From positions 44,678 to 108,677 of the forward strand of contig NZ_JAYGHM010000020.1 of assembly GCF_034931125.1 (NCBI RefSeq): 64,000 bases of DNA, in the 5' to 3' direction. A program made the position numbers and the translations under genes. The DNA comes from Rivularia sp034931125 (GTDB taxonomy: Bacteria; Cyanobacteriota; Cyanobacteriia; Cyanobacteriales; Nostocaceae). Positions 35,932 through 43,832 of this stretch are shown in pieces. The notes under the pieces were generated by a model. The model was not told the DNA's origin. It did no database searches and saw only the letters and a program-made list of their open reading frames with translations. Every line of letters begins with the position of its first letter. Positions within the stretch are counted from its first letter, which is position 1.

Positions 35932-38013
35932 TTATTTCCCACCCGGAGTGCGTCCACCTTCATCATTACTACCACCATGAGGACGGGAGTTTCCGGGGTC
36001 GCAACCTTCAGCACCGTTACCAATTCCTTGGTTACAATTCTGTTTAGGTTTTTTATTCCGACTGACGTTAACGTTGTCGTTTTCTTCCATTTCGGCAACC
36101 TGTTCCAATTCCGTAGCTTCTTGGCTTTGTCCGACAGCGTAATCTGATGATATATCTGCTACCTCGCCAGTACTGACTAAAGCTTTATATAGCAAAGCGC
36201 TGACTTCGGCTCTTGTTGCTACTTTATCGGCGTTCAGCGTTGCCACATCTGGATAGTTAACCACAACCCCTTTTTGGGTTAGAGCCGCGATCGCACTCCG
36301 CACATCGCTGCGAATCATTGTTGCATCGGTATAAGCAGTGAGAATATTTTCTGTGGAACCACTGACGTTGTAATTTAGTCCCCGTGCAAAAGCCAGCAAG
36401 ACTTCTAGACGGGAAAGGGCTTTAGTAGGGTTGAACTGACTGCCGGAAGCACCTAAAAAGCCCATTTCGTAAGCTTTACTGATAGCGCTGGCTGCCCAGT
36501 AACGATTGGATACATCGGTAAATTTAATCGATTTGCGAGTTTTTACCTTTTCAAAAGCTTGATTAATCATCGCTGCAAATTGGGCGCGGTTCACTTGTTC
36601 GTCCGGACGGAAAGTACCGTCGGGGAATCCTTCAATAATTTCTAAGGCTGCTAATTCTGCAATAAAATCTTTTGCCCAGTGACTTGTCGATACGTCAGAA
36701 AATTTTACCTGAATATTGCGGGATACACCGACCTCTCGATAAGCCATCATTTGCTGGCTGACATCAAACATGGAATCATTATCGCTAACTTCGGTAATTC
36801 CGACCAAACTACCGGGAGCAGCTTTTAAAGCATCAGCTGAGTCGGAACTAAAAACACTCATGGAGCGGCTAACAACAGCGTATTCACCTTGAGTAAACGA
36901 TCCGGGATACAGCAAGGTTGTTGCAGTCGAGATACCTTGGACTTGAAACTGACTAACGTTAATGTTATTGCTACTTTTAAGGAAACTGACGCGCTCGTTG
37001 CTAACTTGAGTAAAGTAGCTGTAAGTTTTGGAACTTGTATCAATCTGACCATCAAAGTCCGAATCGATACCGTAAACGGTGCGAACGATTTGAGATTGAG
37101 TCGGATTGCTTGACAAAATCAGATTAACTACAGTATTGGCTGATAAATATTCAAATTCGCTGTAGCCGAGAAAGCGATTTTGGGTATCGTAGAGACGGAC
37201 AACCATTCTGTCCCCAGCTTTTAATCCCTTCACAAATTTAGCTTTCTGCTTTTGCTTAATTTTATATTTGTAGTCGCCTAAAAATCTTTCTTTGTAAAAA
37301 CCTTTCTTACCACCTTTAGTTTTCACGGAAACACGAGTAATTACTTCCGACAAATTACCCGCAGGTTGATAAATTGCGATCGCCATTCCCGACTTGCTTT
37401 TGATTGCAGTCTGACTGCGTGCTGCGATATTAGTAGTCATAGCCTGAGTACTACTGGTATTTGCAGAAAGTACTTGAGAGCGACGTACCTGCACGGTTTC
37501 ACGACGACTGACTCGACTCATGACTGTTTGTCGCTTCATCATCATAGCGCTGTAAGTTTGAGTCGATTCTTCATCCAACTTGGCTATTTTTCCCGATTTA
37601 TCGGTGCGATAAACCCACATTTGGCTGTCGCTAGCAACCACGACTATATAACCGGGAACCAAAGCTTTACTACAGTTTCCTTTCAAACCCAAACAACCAT
37701 CTACCCAAGTTGTCTTTTCCGCTCTCAACAAACGCAAAGCCGAATATTCTACTTGTGTCCGCTCAGAAATATCCTTGAAAACAGAGGCTTCCACAGTTTC
37801 GGGTAACTTCACTTTCAGTTTTTTCTTATCGTCGTCATCATCATCATAATCATCCGCTAATAAAAGTTCTTGCGGCAAACTTTCTACCGTTCCTTCGGTA
37901 TTATCTAAGCCTGTAGCCGCTTGCGCGGAAGATATCGGCGAAATTAACGCTAAATATGCTGCTGCTAAACAAAAATTACTAAATAATCCTAAATAATTAA
38001 ATTTCACACACAT
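35932..38013 (-). CDS. Surface protein with S-layer homology (SLH) domains
   Basis: 693 residues from ATG 38013 (a GTG one codon upstream is possible; GAGGTG precedes). A signal peptide (about 8-30, SAQA cleavage) precedes a serine/valine-rich part. SLH-type repeats follow at about 455-620: VSTSHWAKDFIAELAALEII, VSNRYWAASAISKAY and a more divergent third unit ending RAEVSALLYKAL. The C-terminus is glycine- and asparagine-rich (CNQGIGNGAEGCDPGNSR and NDEGGRTPGG), a tail I recall from other filamentous cyanobacterial surface proteins. It likely anchors to the outer cell wall. No enzymatic domain is seen. Confidence 0.85.
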   Translation of the reverse strand: MCVKFNYLGLFSNFCLAAAYLALISPISSAQAATGLDNTEGTVESLPQELLLADDYDDDDDDKKKLKVKLPETVEASVFKDISERTQVEYSALRLLRAEKTTWVDGCLGLKGNCSKALVPGYIVVVASDSQMWVYRTDKSGKIAKLDEESTQTYSAMMMKRQTVMSRVSRRETVQVRRSQVLSANTSSTQAMTTNIAARSQTAIKSKSGMAIAIYQPAGNLSEVITRVSVKTKGGKKGFYKERFLGDYKYKIKQKQKAKFVKGLKAGDRMVVRLYDTQNRFLGYSEFEYLSANTVVNLILSSNPTQSQIVRTVYGIDSDFDGQIDTSSKTYSYFTQVSNERVSFLKSSNNINVSQFQVQGISTATTLLYPGSFTQGEYAVVSRSMSVFSSDSADALKAAPGSLVGITEVSDNDSMFDVSQQMMAYREVGVSRNIQVKFSDVSTSHWAKDFIAELAALEIIEGFPDGTFRPDEQVNRAQFAAMINQAFEKVKTRKSIKFTDVSNRYWAASAISKAYEMGFLGASGSQFNPTKALSRLEVLLAFARGLNYNVSGSTENILTAYTDATMIRSDVRSAIAALTQKGVVVNYPDVATLNADKVATRAEVSALLYKALVSTGEVADISSDYAVGQSQEATELEQVAEMEENDNVNVSRNKKPKQNCNQGIGNGAEGCDPGNSRPHGGSNDEGGRTPGGK

Positions 38014-38293
38014 CACCTCAAAACAACTACAAAGATAAATCTTTCGACATCCTTATCAATCTATTTATCCCGTAGAACGGGTGAAACTAACACGAATGAG
38101 AGTCTTTAATAAAACTTTATGTTTATGTATTAATACTTATTTGCGATATTATCATAACTATCCGGATGGTGCGTGATATTAGCGACAAGACTTGTCAACA
38201 GCCTTTTAACGGGTTTTATCCCAGCCCGTCCGGGAATGCAATTCCTGGGCTAATATCATAAGTCCTCTGAAGAGGACTAAAATTTCACCCTTC

Positions 38294-38319
38294 ATAATTA
38301 ATGCAATAGGCTACTAGTA
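38294..38319. repeat. Single end of the CTAGTA-type MITE family
   Basis: Matches the right inverted end of elements 1 and 2 (585-911) at 20 of 26 positions. A partner left end is not found nearby, so this is a relic or a differently bounded element with the hairpins at 38223-38278 as its inside. Confidence 0.5.
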
Positions 38320-38481
38320 GTCTGATTTATCAGACTTTGACTTCTCGCGAGGGGAATTTATTCCAAGACGGTTATTGCAACTGGTGCAAGATTTGAGCTA
38401 ACTTCAACCGCTGATTTATCCCTAATTATATAATTTTAAAATGTACCTGAAGCCCTTTAATTCAAAGGGTTTCGTTTTTTT
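38319..38481 (+). ncRNA. Candidate small RNA ending in an intrinsic terminator
   Basis: A hairpin AGTCTGA/TCAGACT (38319-38336) opens about 160 bases of non-coding sequence that ends in CCCTTT/AAAGGG (38453-38469) and a run of seven T. No protein gene on the plus strand feeds this terminator, which is why a transcript is suspected. It resembles no RNA family I know; promoter not identified. Speculative. Confidence 0.3.
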
Positions 38482-38965
38482 ATCAAACAACCAGGAACAT
38501 AGCTTGATAATCAAGTGTTTTTCACTTTCGTAAAGTCAAGACTAACGAACACATTTTTACTTAAAACTATAATTTAAAATTTACTTACTTTTAAATGTAG
38601 TAATTACGCAATCCAATCGGTATTATTTTCCTAAATTTTAGTAGGGTTGTTTGTGCAGTCAATACAGGAATACGCCAATTAGCTTACAAAATCTGAATGA
38701 GAAAAGTAATATTAAACTCCCAGTAAAGAAAATAAGATGTAATTTTATGAGGTTAAATACCAATAAAGTTGTATGATAATTAACACTGATGTTCAAGTTA
38801 CTTTTCAAGACAAATATTTAATTGTAACATAGACATATTGTTTTTTCACCGTAAAAACTAGTACAAATAGTAAAAGCTAACTGCTATTGCTAGCCAAAAT
38901 TTAGGTATATAAAGACGATTCCTCCTTCTGCCAATATTCGGGTCAGAGCGAGGAATTATCCTCAT

Positions 38966-39322
38966 ATGTCTAAATCTCTACTCAACTCAAAAAGGTTACG
39001 GATTATGATGAGGATGACTCACAAATTAGCATTCACAACTGCTTGTCTAGCGATATTTTTTACTGTAGTTGTAAAACCCGCGAGTGCTACCGACAATAGT
39101 TTATCAGGGCAATTGATAGCACAGTCTTTCAATGAAGAAACATTTGTTAAAGAAACTCCACAAACGCCCGATTCTAGTAAAAAAGCTGACTTACCTGATT
39201 CTCAAGCAAAAACTTCCAATGATTCTTTCTTAACTTCATTTCTATGGGGATTAGGAGGATATTTGGTTGGTAGTCTTGTCGGAACAAACAAGACTTATAC
39301 CAAAATGAACAAAGGTCGTTAA
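38966..39322 (+). CDS. Small exported protein, function unknown
   Basis: 118 residues. A hydrophobic signal (about 22-40, FTTACLAIFFTVVV) ends at an alanine-rich cleavage site (PASA). The mature part is serine/lysine/threonine-rich and has one further hydrophobic stretch FLWGLGGYLVGSLVG (glycine-zipper-like, about 93-107). No family recognised. Two later Met codons (14, 15) could also start the protein just before the signal. It lies between the SLH gene and the phosphatase gene, both surface or secreted products. Confidence 0.6.
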   Translation: MSKSLLNSKRLRIMMRMTHKLAFTTACLAIFFTVVVKPASATDNSLSGQLIAQSFNEETFVKETPQTPDSSKKADLPDSQAKTSNDSFLTSFLWGLGGYLVGSLVGTNKTYTKMNKGR

Positions 39323-39477
39323 GCCAGCATTAATTTATCTTGACGATAATGTCTCTAAACCCAAACAGTGTGCTTCTCTTCAAATAGCTTGGCTTGAATT
39401 GTAGATAAGTGATTCCCTATAACTATTTAGTGGTGGACAATTATTATTCGTTTGTCCACCATTAATTAAGGTCAAAG

Positions 39478-39535
39478 AATTTTAGATTTTAGATTACCCT
39501 ACGGGAAGACGCTTCCGCGTCAATAGATTTTGGAT
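39478..39535 (-). repeat. 58-bp dispersed repeat, copy in phosphatase gene end
   Basis: Matches 57981-58038 (opposite strand orientation) at 53 of 58 positions without gaps. Contains a hairpin core GACGC...GCGTC. Here it overlaps the stop codon and last residues of the phosphatase gene. Confidence 0.8.
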
Positions 39536-40900
39536 TGAAGGAATTGATCGTTGTTTTCTCCCTACCGAGAAAGGTATTTCTTTACCAAATAACGTTAAAT
39601 ACATCAAACGATAAATATCTGTATTGTCTACAGTATTCGGTAACTTCTCTGCATTTAATCCATGTGCTTTGGTGACAATCGAACCAGTAAAATCATTAGA
39701 ACCAGACCACGCGATCGCAAAGGGATAATTTTTCCCTTGTTTATCTGGTCCAGAAACAAAAGGTAATGTACCCGTTCCGTCTTTACCGTCCCATGATGCG
39801 CCGTTTTCACCTTTTTCTGGTAAAGGTTGATCTAAGGGAAAATCTTTAGTGGTAGATCCAATAACTTCCAAACCACCTGCATCACTATCAGCGGCGGTAA
39901 CTAATAAAGTGTTAGGATTTTTATCGATAAATTCCATTGCTACACCAACTGCATCATCGGCACGTTTTACTGCTTCTATGCAGCCTCTAGCGTTGTTGTA
40001 ATTACAAAAATTATCGCTACCTTCTTCTTCTAAAACAATAAAAAAACCATCAGCTTGCGATACAATTTTTAAAGTCGCTTGTAACATTTGCGAAACTGTC
40101 GGCGCATCTGAAACATACAGCGGTAAATTTTTCTTTTTTAAATCTTCTTCGGATTCGTCGTTATAAGTATCTGTTGCAGCGAATATTCCCAATACTTTTT
40201 TAGTGTCTGCGGGTAAATTTAAAAGTTCGTCGCGAGTGTAAACTACGGTATAACCCTTTTTTTTCGCTTCTTCAATCAAATTTAATCCGTCTTCCCGTTG
40301 ACTTTCTTCAGCTTTAGCATATCTTCCGGCTGTTCCTTTAGGCAAATAAAATATTTCACCACCACCTAAAATTATATCAACACCAGAGTTAACTATTTGC
40401 TTGGTAATTTCTGTAAATTCCTGACGAGTTTTGGTTTTAGCGATGAAAGCACCAGTTCCGGGTTCGGGTATGATTCCGGAATTGATAATTGCCGTAGCTT
40501 TACCAGCAGCTACAGCTTCTTCCATAATTGTTTGTGGTTTACCTGAAGCTGCTACTATCGGCTGTCCGCTTTCATCCAATCCAAAAGAATCTGCGTTTAC
40601 TTTAACTCCTGTCGCGTGAATTACCGCACCTCCATTAGAAGTTGCGGTAAGCTGGTTTTTCAAATGTCCTAAATAAACACCCAAATTTGACATTTTATCC
40701 CAATTTAGCCTACCATCTGGTCCGTAATTCAGCATCCGCGCTGCACCCCAATGAGATGCACTCGTACCATCTGGATGAATGAAGATTACATTTCCGCTTT
40801 GATTTGCAGCAGTTTTAGTTGATGTCGAAGTGTTACATCCAGCTAAAGCGAGCATTGCTAAGACTGTTAGACCAATTATTTTTCTGTTAATTTGCAACAC
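39494..40900 (-). CDS. PhoA-like alkaline phosphatase, lipoprotein, with altered metal ligands
   Basis: 468 residues from GTG 40900. A lipoprotein signal ends LALAGC at Cys22. The fold is recognisable as alkaline phosphatase: HPDGTSASH with metal-binding Asp44, TATSNGGAVIHATGVK with Ser88 at the nucleophile place of PhoA, IVLEEEGSDNF with the Glu/Asp metal pair, and TKAHGLNAEKLP with a late metal histidine. Two usual His ligands are missing: after D(x3) there is NYNNAR instead of His, and the TADH motif reads TAADSDAGG. It may use other metals or another substrate. The last residues are encoded by a dispersed repeat. No clear Pho box upstream. Confidence 0.8.
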   Translation of the reverse strand: MLQINRKIIGLTVLAMLALAGCNTSTSTKTAANQSGNVIFIHPDGTSASHWGAARMLNYGPDGRLNWDKMSNLGVYLGHLKNQLTATSNGGAVIHATGVKVNADSFGLDESGQPIVAASGKPQTIMEEAVAAGKATAIINSGIIPEPGTGAFIAKTKTRQEFTEITKQIVNSGVDIILGGGEIFYLPKGTAGRYAKAEESQREDGLNLIEEAKKKGYTVVYTRDELLNLPADTKKVLGIFAATDTYNDESEEDLKKKNLPLYVSDAPTVSQMLQATLKIVSQADGFFIVLEEEGSDNFCNYNNARGCIEAVKRADDAVGVAMEFIDKNPNTLLVTAADSDAGGLEVIGSTTKDFPLDQPLPEKGENGASWDGKDGTGTLPFVSGPDKQGKNYPFAIAWSGSNDFTGSIVTKAHGLNAEKLPNTVDNTDIYRLMYLTLFGKEIPFSVGRKQRSIPSIQNLLTRKRLPVG

Positions 40901-41368
40901 GGTTTTTTCTAGATATATATATTGATTTCTGATTGAATTATGACTTTTATGATGTTAAGCCTGCGCTAGATATATCAATGTGTTAGGGTTTTGTAAATAT
41001 CTTTTTAGGAAGTTTTTGGCTGTTATGTTCGCTAAATTACATTTTGATTGAATCAGAAACCGCACTAAAACTTGATCGGAAATTGAAAATCGGATGCTGT
41101 TGGCACAAAGCAATTAGTAATAATAATTAGGTAACATGACTCTTTTATTCTATCGAAAATATTCTCTAACAAAATAAAAATACGTGTATTTTGAGCTACT
41201 ATTAAATAAAGTAATCTCAGGGTTATTACTGCTGATATTTGATTTAAATAAATTATCCCCATAGGTTTTACTCCCACAAATTAAAACATCGTAAAAAAAG
41301 CATAATTTGCAGATAAATACTGATAGGAAGCTAGATTTTAAATTTTACGATCCAAAAGAAGGTGATTG
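40901..41368. other. Divergent intergenic region
   Basis: 468 bp between the phosphatase (-) and subtilase (+) genes. A perfect direct repeat CTAGATATAT at 40909-40918 and 40966-40975 lies next to the phosphatase start and might be an operator. No CTTAACCT-type Pho box recognised. Confidence 0.45.
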
Positions 41369-43162
41369 ATGCGATTTGAATGGACAAACATTTTTGCAGA
41401 TATTGACCCAAGATTGCAACGACTTATACAACGCCGTCGCCGTGGACTATCTACTCCGCTTACAGCTTCAACGGAGGTGGGAGAAATTGCGGTCATTGCC
41501 AAGGTCAACGATATTCAAGCATGGCGATCGCTCAGCGAAGTCCGAGAAGGTACAGAGATTATAAATACGGCTTCGGGAGACGTAATTGTTACTGCAAGAG
41601 TTCCTGTATCGCGGTTGCAGTTTGTGCGTACTTCCCATTGCGTTGTCAGTTTACAAGCATCGCAAGCTTTACAATTAACCGTTGATAATTTTGATTTTGA
41701 AGAAGTATTGACTACTCCTAATTTTGTACAATTAGATTCTACGATCCAAGGACGGGATGTAGTTGTAGGAGTTATTGATGTCGGTTGCGATTTTGTTCAC
41801 AAGAATTTTCGTCACCCAGATGGTTCTACGAGAATACTCGCTCTATGGGATCAAGATGGTTGCTCGGAACCTGATAGTCCTTTCGGTTATGGAAAAGTTT
41901 ATCGTAGCGCGGAAATTAACCAAGCTTTGCAGGCAAACGATCCTTATTTAGCTTTGGGTTATTCTCCCGGAAAACTCGCACATGGAACCCATGTCATGGA
42001 TATTGCTACGGGGAACGGAAACGGTACGGGAAATCCGGGTATTGCTCCTGAAGCTGATATCGTATTCGTTCACTTTTCTAATGGTGCTGTAGAAGCAGTT
42101 TTGGCTAATGGTGGTTCGGCTGTAGATAATTCTTTAGGTGATACTACTGAACTTGTAGAAGCGGTGGATTTTATTTTTGGCATTGCCGATGAACGTCCTT
42201 GTGCAATTAATATCAGCTTGGCTTTACATGGTGGACCGCACGATGGTACGGCTTTGGTGGAACAAAGTATCAATGCTTTAGTCAGCGATCGGCCGAATCG
42301 AGCAGTAGTTATTGCAGCAGGAAATTCTTACGACAGGGGAATTCATGCTTCGGGAACAGTACCGCAAGATGGTTTCACCGATTTACATTGGGATATTCCG
42401 CGAGGACACAGGCAGTATAAAGCAATGGAGCTTTGGTACAGTGGCGCGGATAAATTTCTTTTAGACATTATTCCTCCCGATGGCGAAACTTTGGTAAGTC
42501 TGCGATTAGGAGAAAATGGCGAAATCGTAGACGAAGACGATAACACCGTAATTTATTTATCTCACCGTTTTTGCGACCCTAACAACGGCGATAATATGAT
42601 TGGTGTTTTTATGGAATCCAAGCTTCCGGGAGGAGTTTGGACTTTACGACTGCATGGAGTGGAAGTCAGTAACGGTAATTTTCACGCTTGGATAGAACGG
42701 GAAGATGGTTCTCAAACCAGCTTTATTCCTCCTCATGATAATACCCATACTGTTAACTCCATCGGCTGCGGGCAGAATATCATTATGGTTGGTTCTTATG
42801 ACCCGACAAAACCCAACCAACCTATTTCATATTTTTCCAGTTCCGGTCCAACTCGTGATGGACGACAAAAACCCGATTTTATCGCTCCCGGACAAAATAT
42901 ATGGGCTGCATCATCGCTTACCGAAACTAAGTCTTCCCGAAAAACCGGCACAAGTATGTCTTCACCTGTTGTCACCGGAATCGTAGCCCTGATGTTAAGT
43001 GAAGCTCGCGATCGCAATATTACCTTGGATATCAACCAAATTCACCAAATATTGCGGCAAAGCGCCCAGAATAATCCTCCTCAAGACCCTTCTCAAAAAG
43101 CTCGCTACGGCTACGGTCCGATTAATATTCAAGCTGCTATTTCCGCCGTTAGAGCGATGTGA
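41369..43162 (+). CDS. Subtilisin-like serine protease (S8)
   Basis: 597 residues from ATG 41369 with AAGGTGA upstream. Residues about 38-100 look like a prodomain (VIAKVNDIQ, VIVTARVPVSRL). The triad is complete: Asp137 in VGVIDVGCD, His205 in KLAHGTHVMDIATGNG, and Ser in GTSMSSPVVTGIVALML (about 529). A C-terminal region of about 60 residues follows. There is no signal peptide, so the enzyme may work inside the cell or leave by a non-Sec route. A separate small gene with a prodomain-like sequence starts 74 bp downstream, suggesting a protease/inhibitor or chaperone pair. Confidence 0.88.
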   Translation: MRFEWTNIFADIDPRLQRLIQRRRRGLSTPLTASTEVGEIAVIAKVNDIQAWRSLSEVREGTEIINTASGDVIVTARVPVSRLQFVRTSHCVVSLQASQALQLTVDNFDFEEVLTTPNFVQLDSTIQGRDVVVGVIDVGCDFVHKNFRHPDGSTRILALWDQDGCSEPDSPFGYGKVYRSAEINQALQANDPYLALGYSPGKLAHGTHVMDIATGNGNGTGNPGIAPEADIVFVHFSNGAVEAVLANGGSAVDNSLGDTTELVEAVDFIFGIADERPCAINISLALHGGPHDGTALVEQSINALVSDRPNRAVVIAAGNSYDRGIHASGTVPQDGFTDLHWDIPRGHRQYKAMELWYSGADKFLLDIIPPDGETLVSLRLGENGEIVDEDDNTVIYLSHRFCDPNNGDNMIGVFMESKLPGGVWTLRLHGVEVSNGNFHAWIEREDGSQTSFIPPHDNTHTVNSIGCGQNIIMVGSYDPTKPNQPISYFSSSGPTRDGRQKPDFIAPGQNIWAASSLTETKSSRKTGTSMSSPVVTGIVALMLSEARDRNITLDINQIHQILRQSAQNNPPQDPSQKARYGYGPINIQAAISAVRAM

Positions 43163-43236
43163 TACGATAAAGCGATATAATATAATGCTCATTACTCGAA
43201 TTAAGAAATCGGGTCGTTAGCAAGGAATAATTATTT

Positions 43237-43566
43237 ATGCTTTACATCGCAGGAAGACCAGTGCATATCAGAAAAAGCACGTTGCACGGCTGCCATAAAA
43301 AAGAACATGGTTCCGAAATGGCACGATACGCTGAACGCGACCAAAATACCACATCGCAACAACCAGATGGCGACGATCTTTTCGGAGTAACTATAAAAGT
43401 TGCAGAACCAGGGTATGTACCCGCAGGTGTGAAGTTAAGAGGTCATATTTCAGCTAATTTGCTTACAGCAACTGTGACTCCAGAAGATATGGAAAATTTA
43501 GAAACGGACTCTAGGGTAATTTCAATTAGTGCGCCGAGAAAACTACACTCAGCTCGAAATCAATGA
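43237..43566 (+). CDS. Small prodomain-like protein next to the subtilase
   Basis: 109 residues. The last 65 (GVTIKVAEPGYVPAG, LLTATVTPEDMENLE, SRVISISAPRKLHSA) resemble the prodomain part of the upstream subtilase in order and pattern (VIAKVNDIQAW, VIVTARVPVSRL, HCVVSLQASQAL). The first 45 residues are polar and Cys/His-rich (HGCHKKEHGSEM) and unlike it. A free-standing I9-like inhibitor or folding helper of the protease is the best guess; there is no direct family match. Cotranscription with the protease is likely because only 74 bp separate them. Confidence 0.6.
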   Translation: MLYIAGRPVHIRKSTLHGCHKKEHGSEMARYAERDQNTTSQQPDGDDLFGVTIKVAEPGYVPAGVKLRGHISANLLTATVTPEDMENLETDSRVISISAPRKLHSARNQ

Positions 43567-43765
43567 TTTTAACGATCATTTTAGCTGATTTTACCCACAT
43601 ACATTTAAAATAAAAAGTTTTTACAAGTAGTTGACAATATAGCCATTGTATGATTGTGCAATTATTATAGCGTGATTTAATAAAAATTTGTGAGGTTCTC
43701 AATTTGAGCAAACGCGATTAATCAATAGTCGCGTTTTGTTAATTTTAGAAAGATTAAAGCAAGAA

Positions 43766-43794
43766 TTAAAAAACCCAGTTTAAGGAAACCGGGT
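43766..43794 (-). terminator. Intrinsic terminator of the beta-helix gene
   Basis: On the minus strand ACCCGGTTT, loop CCTT, AAACTGGGT and then TTTTTT. One mismatch in a 9-bp stem. Placed 40 bp after the stop of the 43833-46349 gene. Confidence 0.75.
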
Positions 43795-43832
43795 CGATCG
43801 CACTACAAAAGTTCAAATTATTGCTACGCTAA

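Larger units (their letters stand above)
38014..38965. other. Intergenic region with hairpins, MITE end and possible small RNA
   Basis: 952 bp. Features: AGCCC...GGGCT folded arm (38223-38251), AGTCCTCT/AGAGGACT hairpin (38261-38278), a MITE-type right end at 38294-38319, hairpin AGTCTGA/TCAGACT (38319-38336) and an intrinsic terminator (38451-38481). The rest is A/T-rich. No protein gene seen. Confidence 0.5.

Noticed and set aside
37366..37806. Plus-strand 146-residue frame inside the SLH gene
   Set aside because: Antisense shadow; no family pattern, and the minus strand has clear SLH domains.
40901..41368. Pho box upstream of the phosphatase
   Set aside because: No tandem CTTAACCT-type octamers; only an unrelated CTAGATATAT direct repeat is present.
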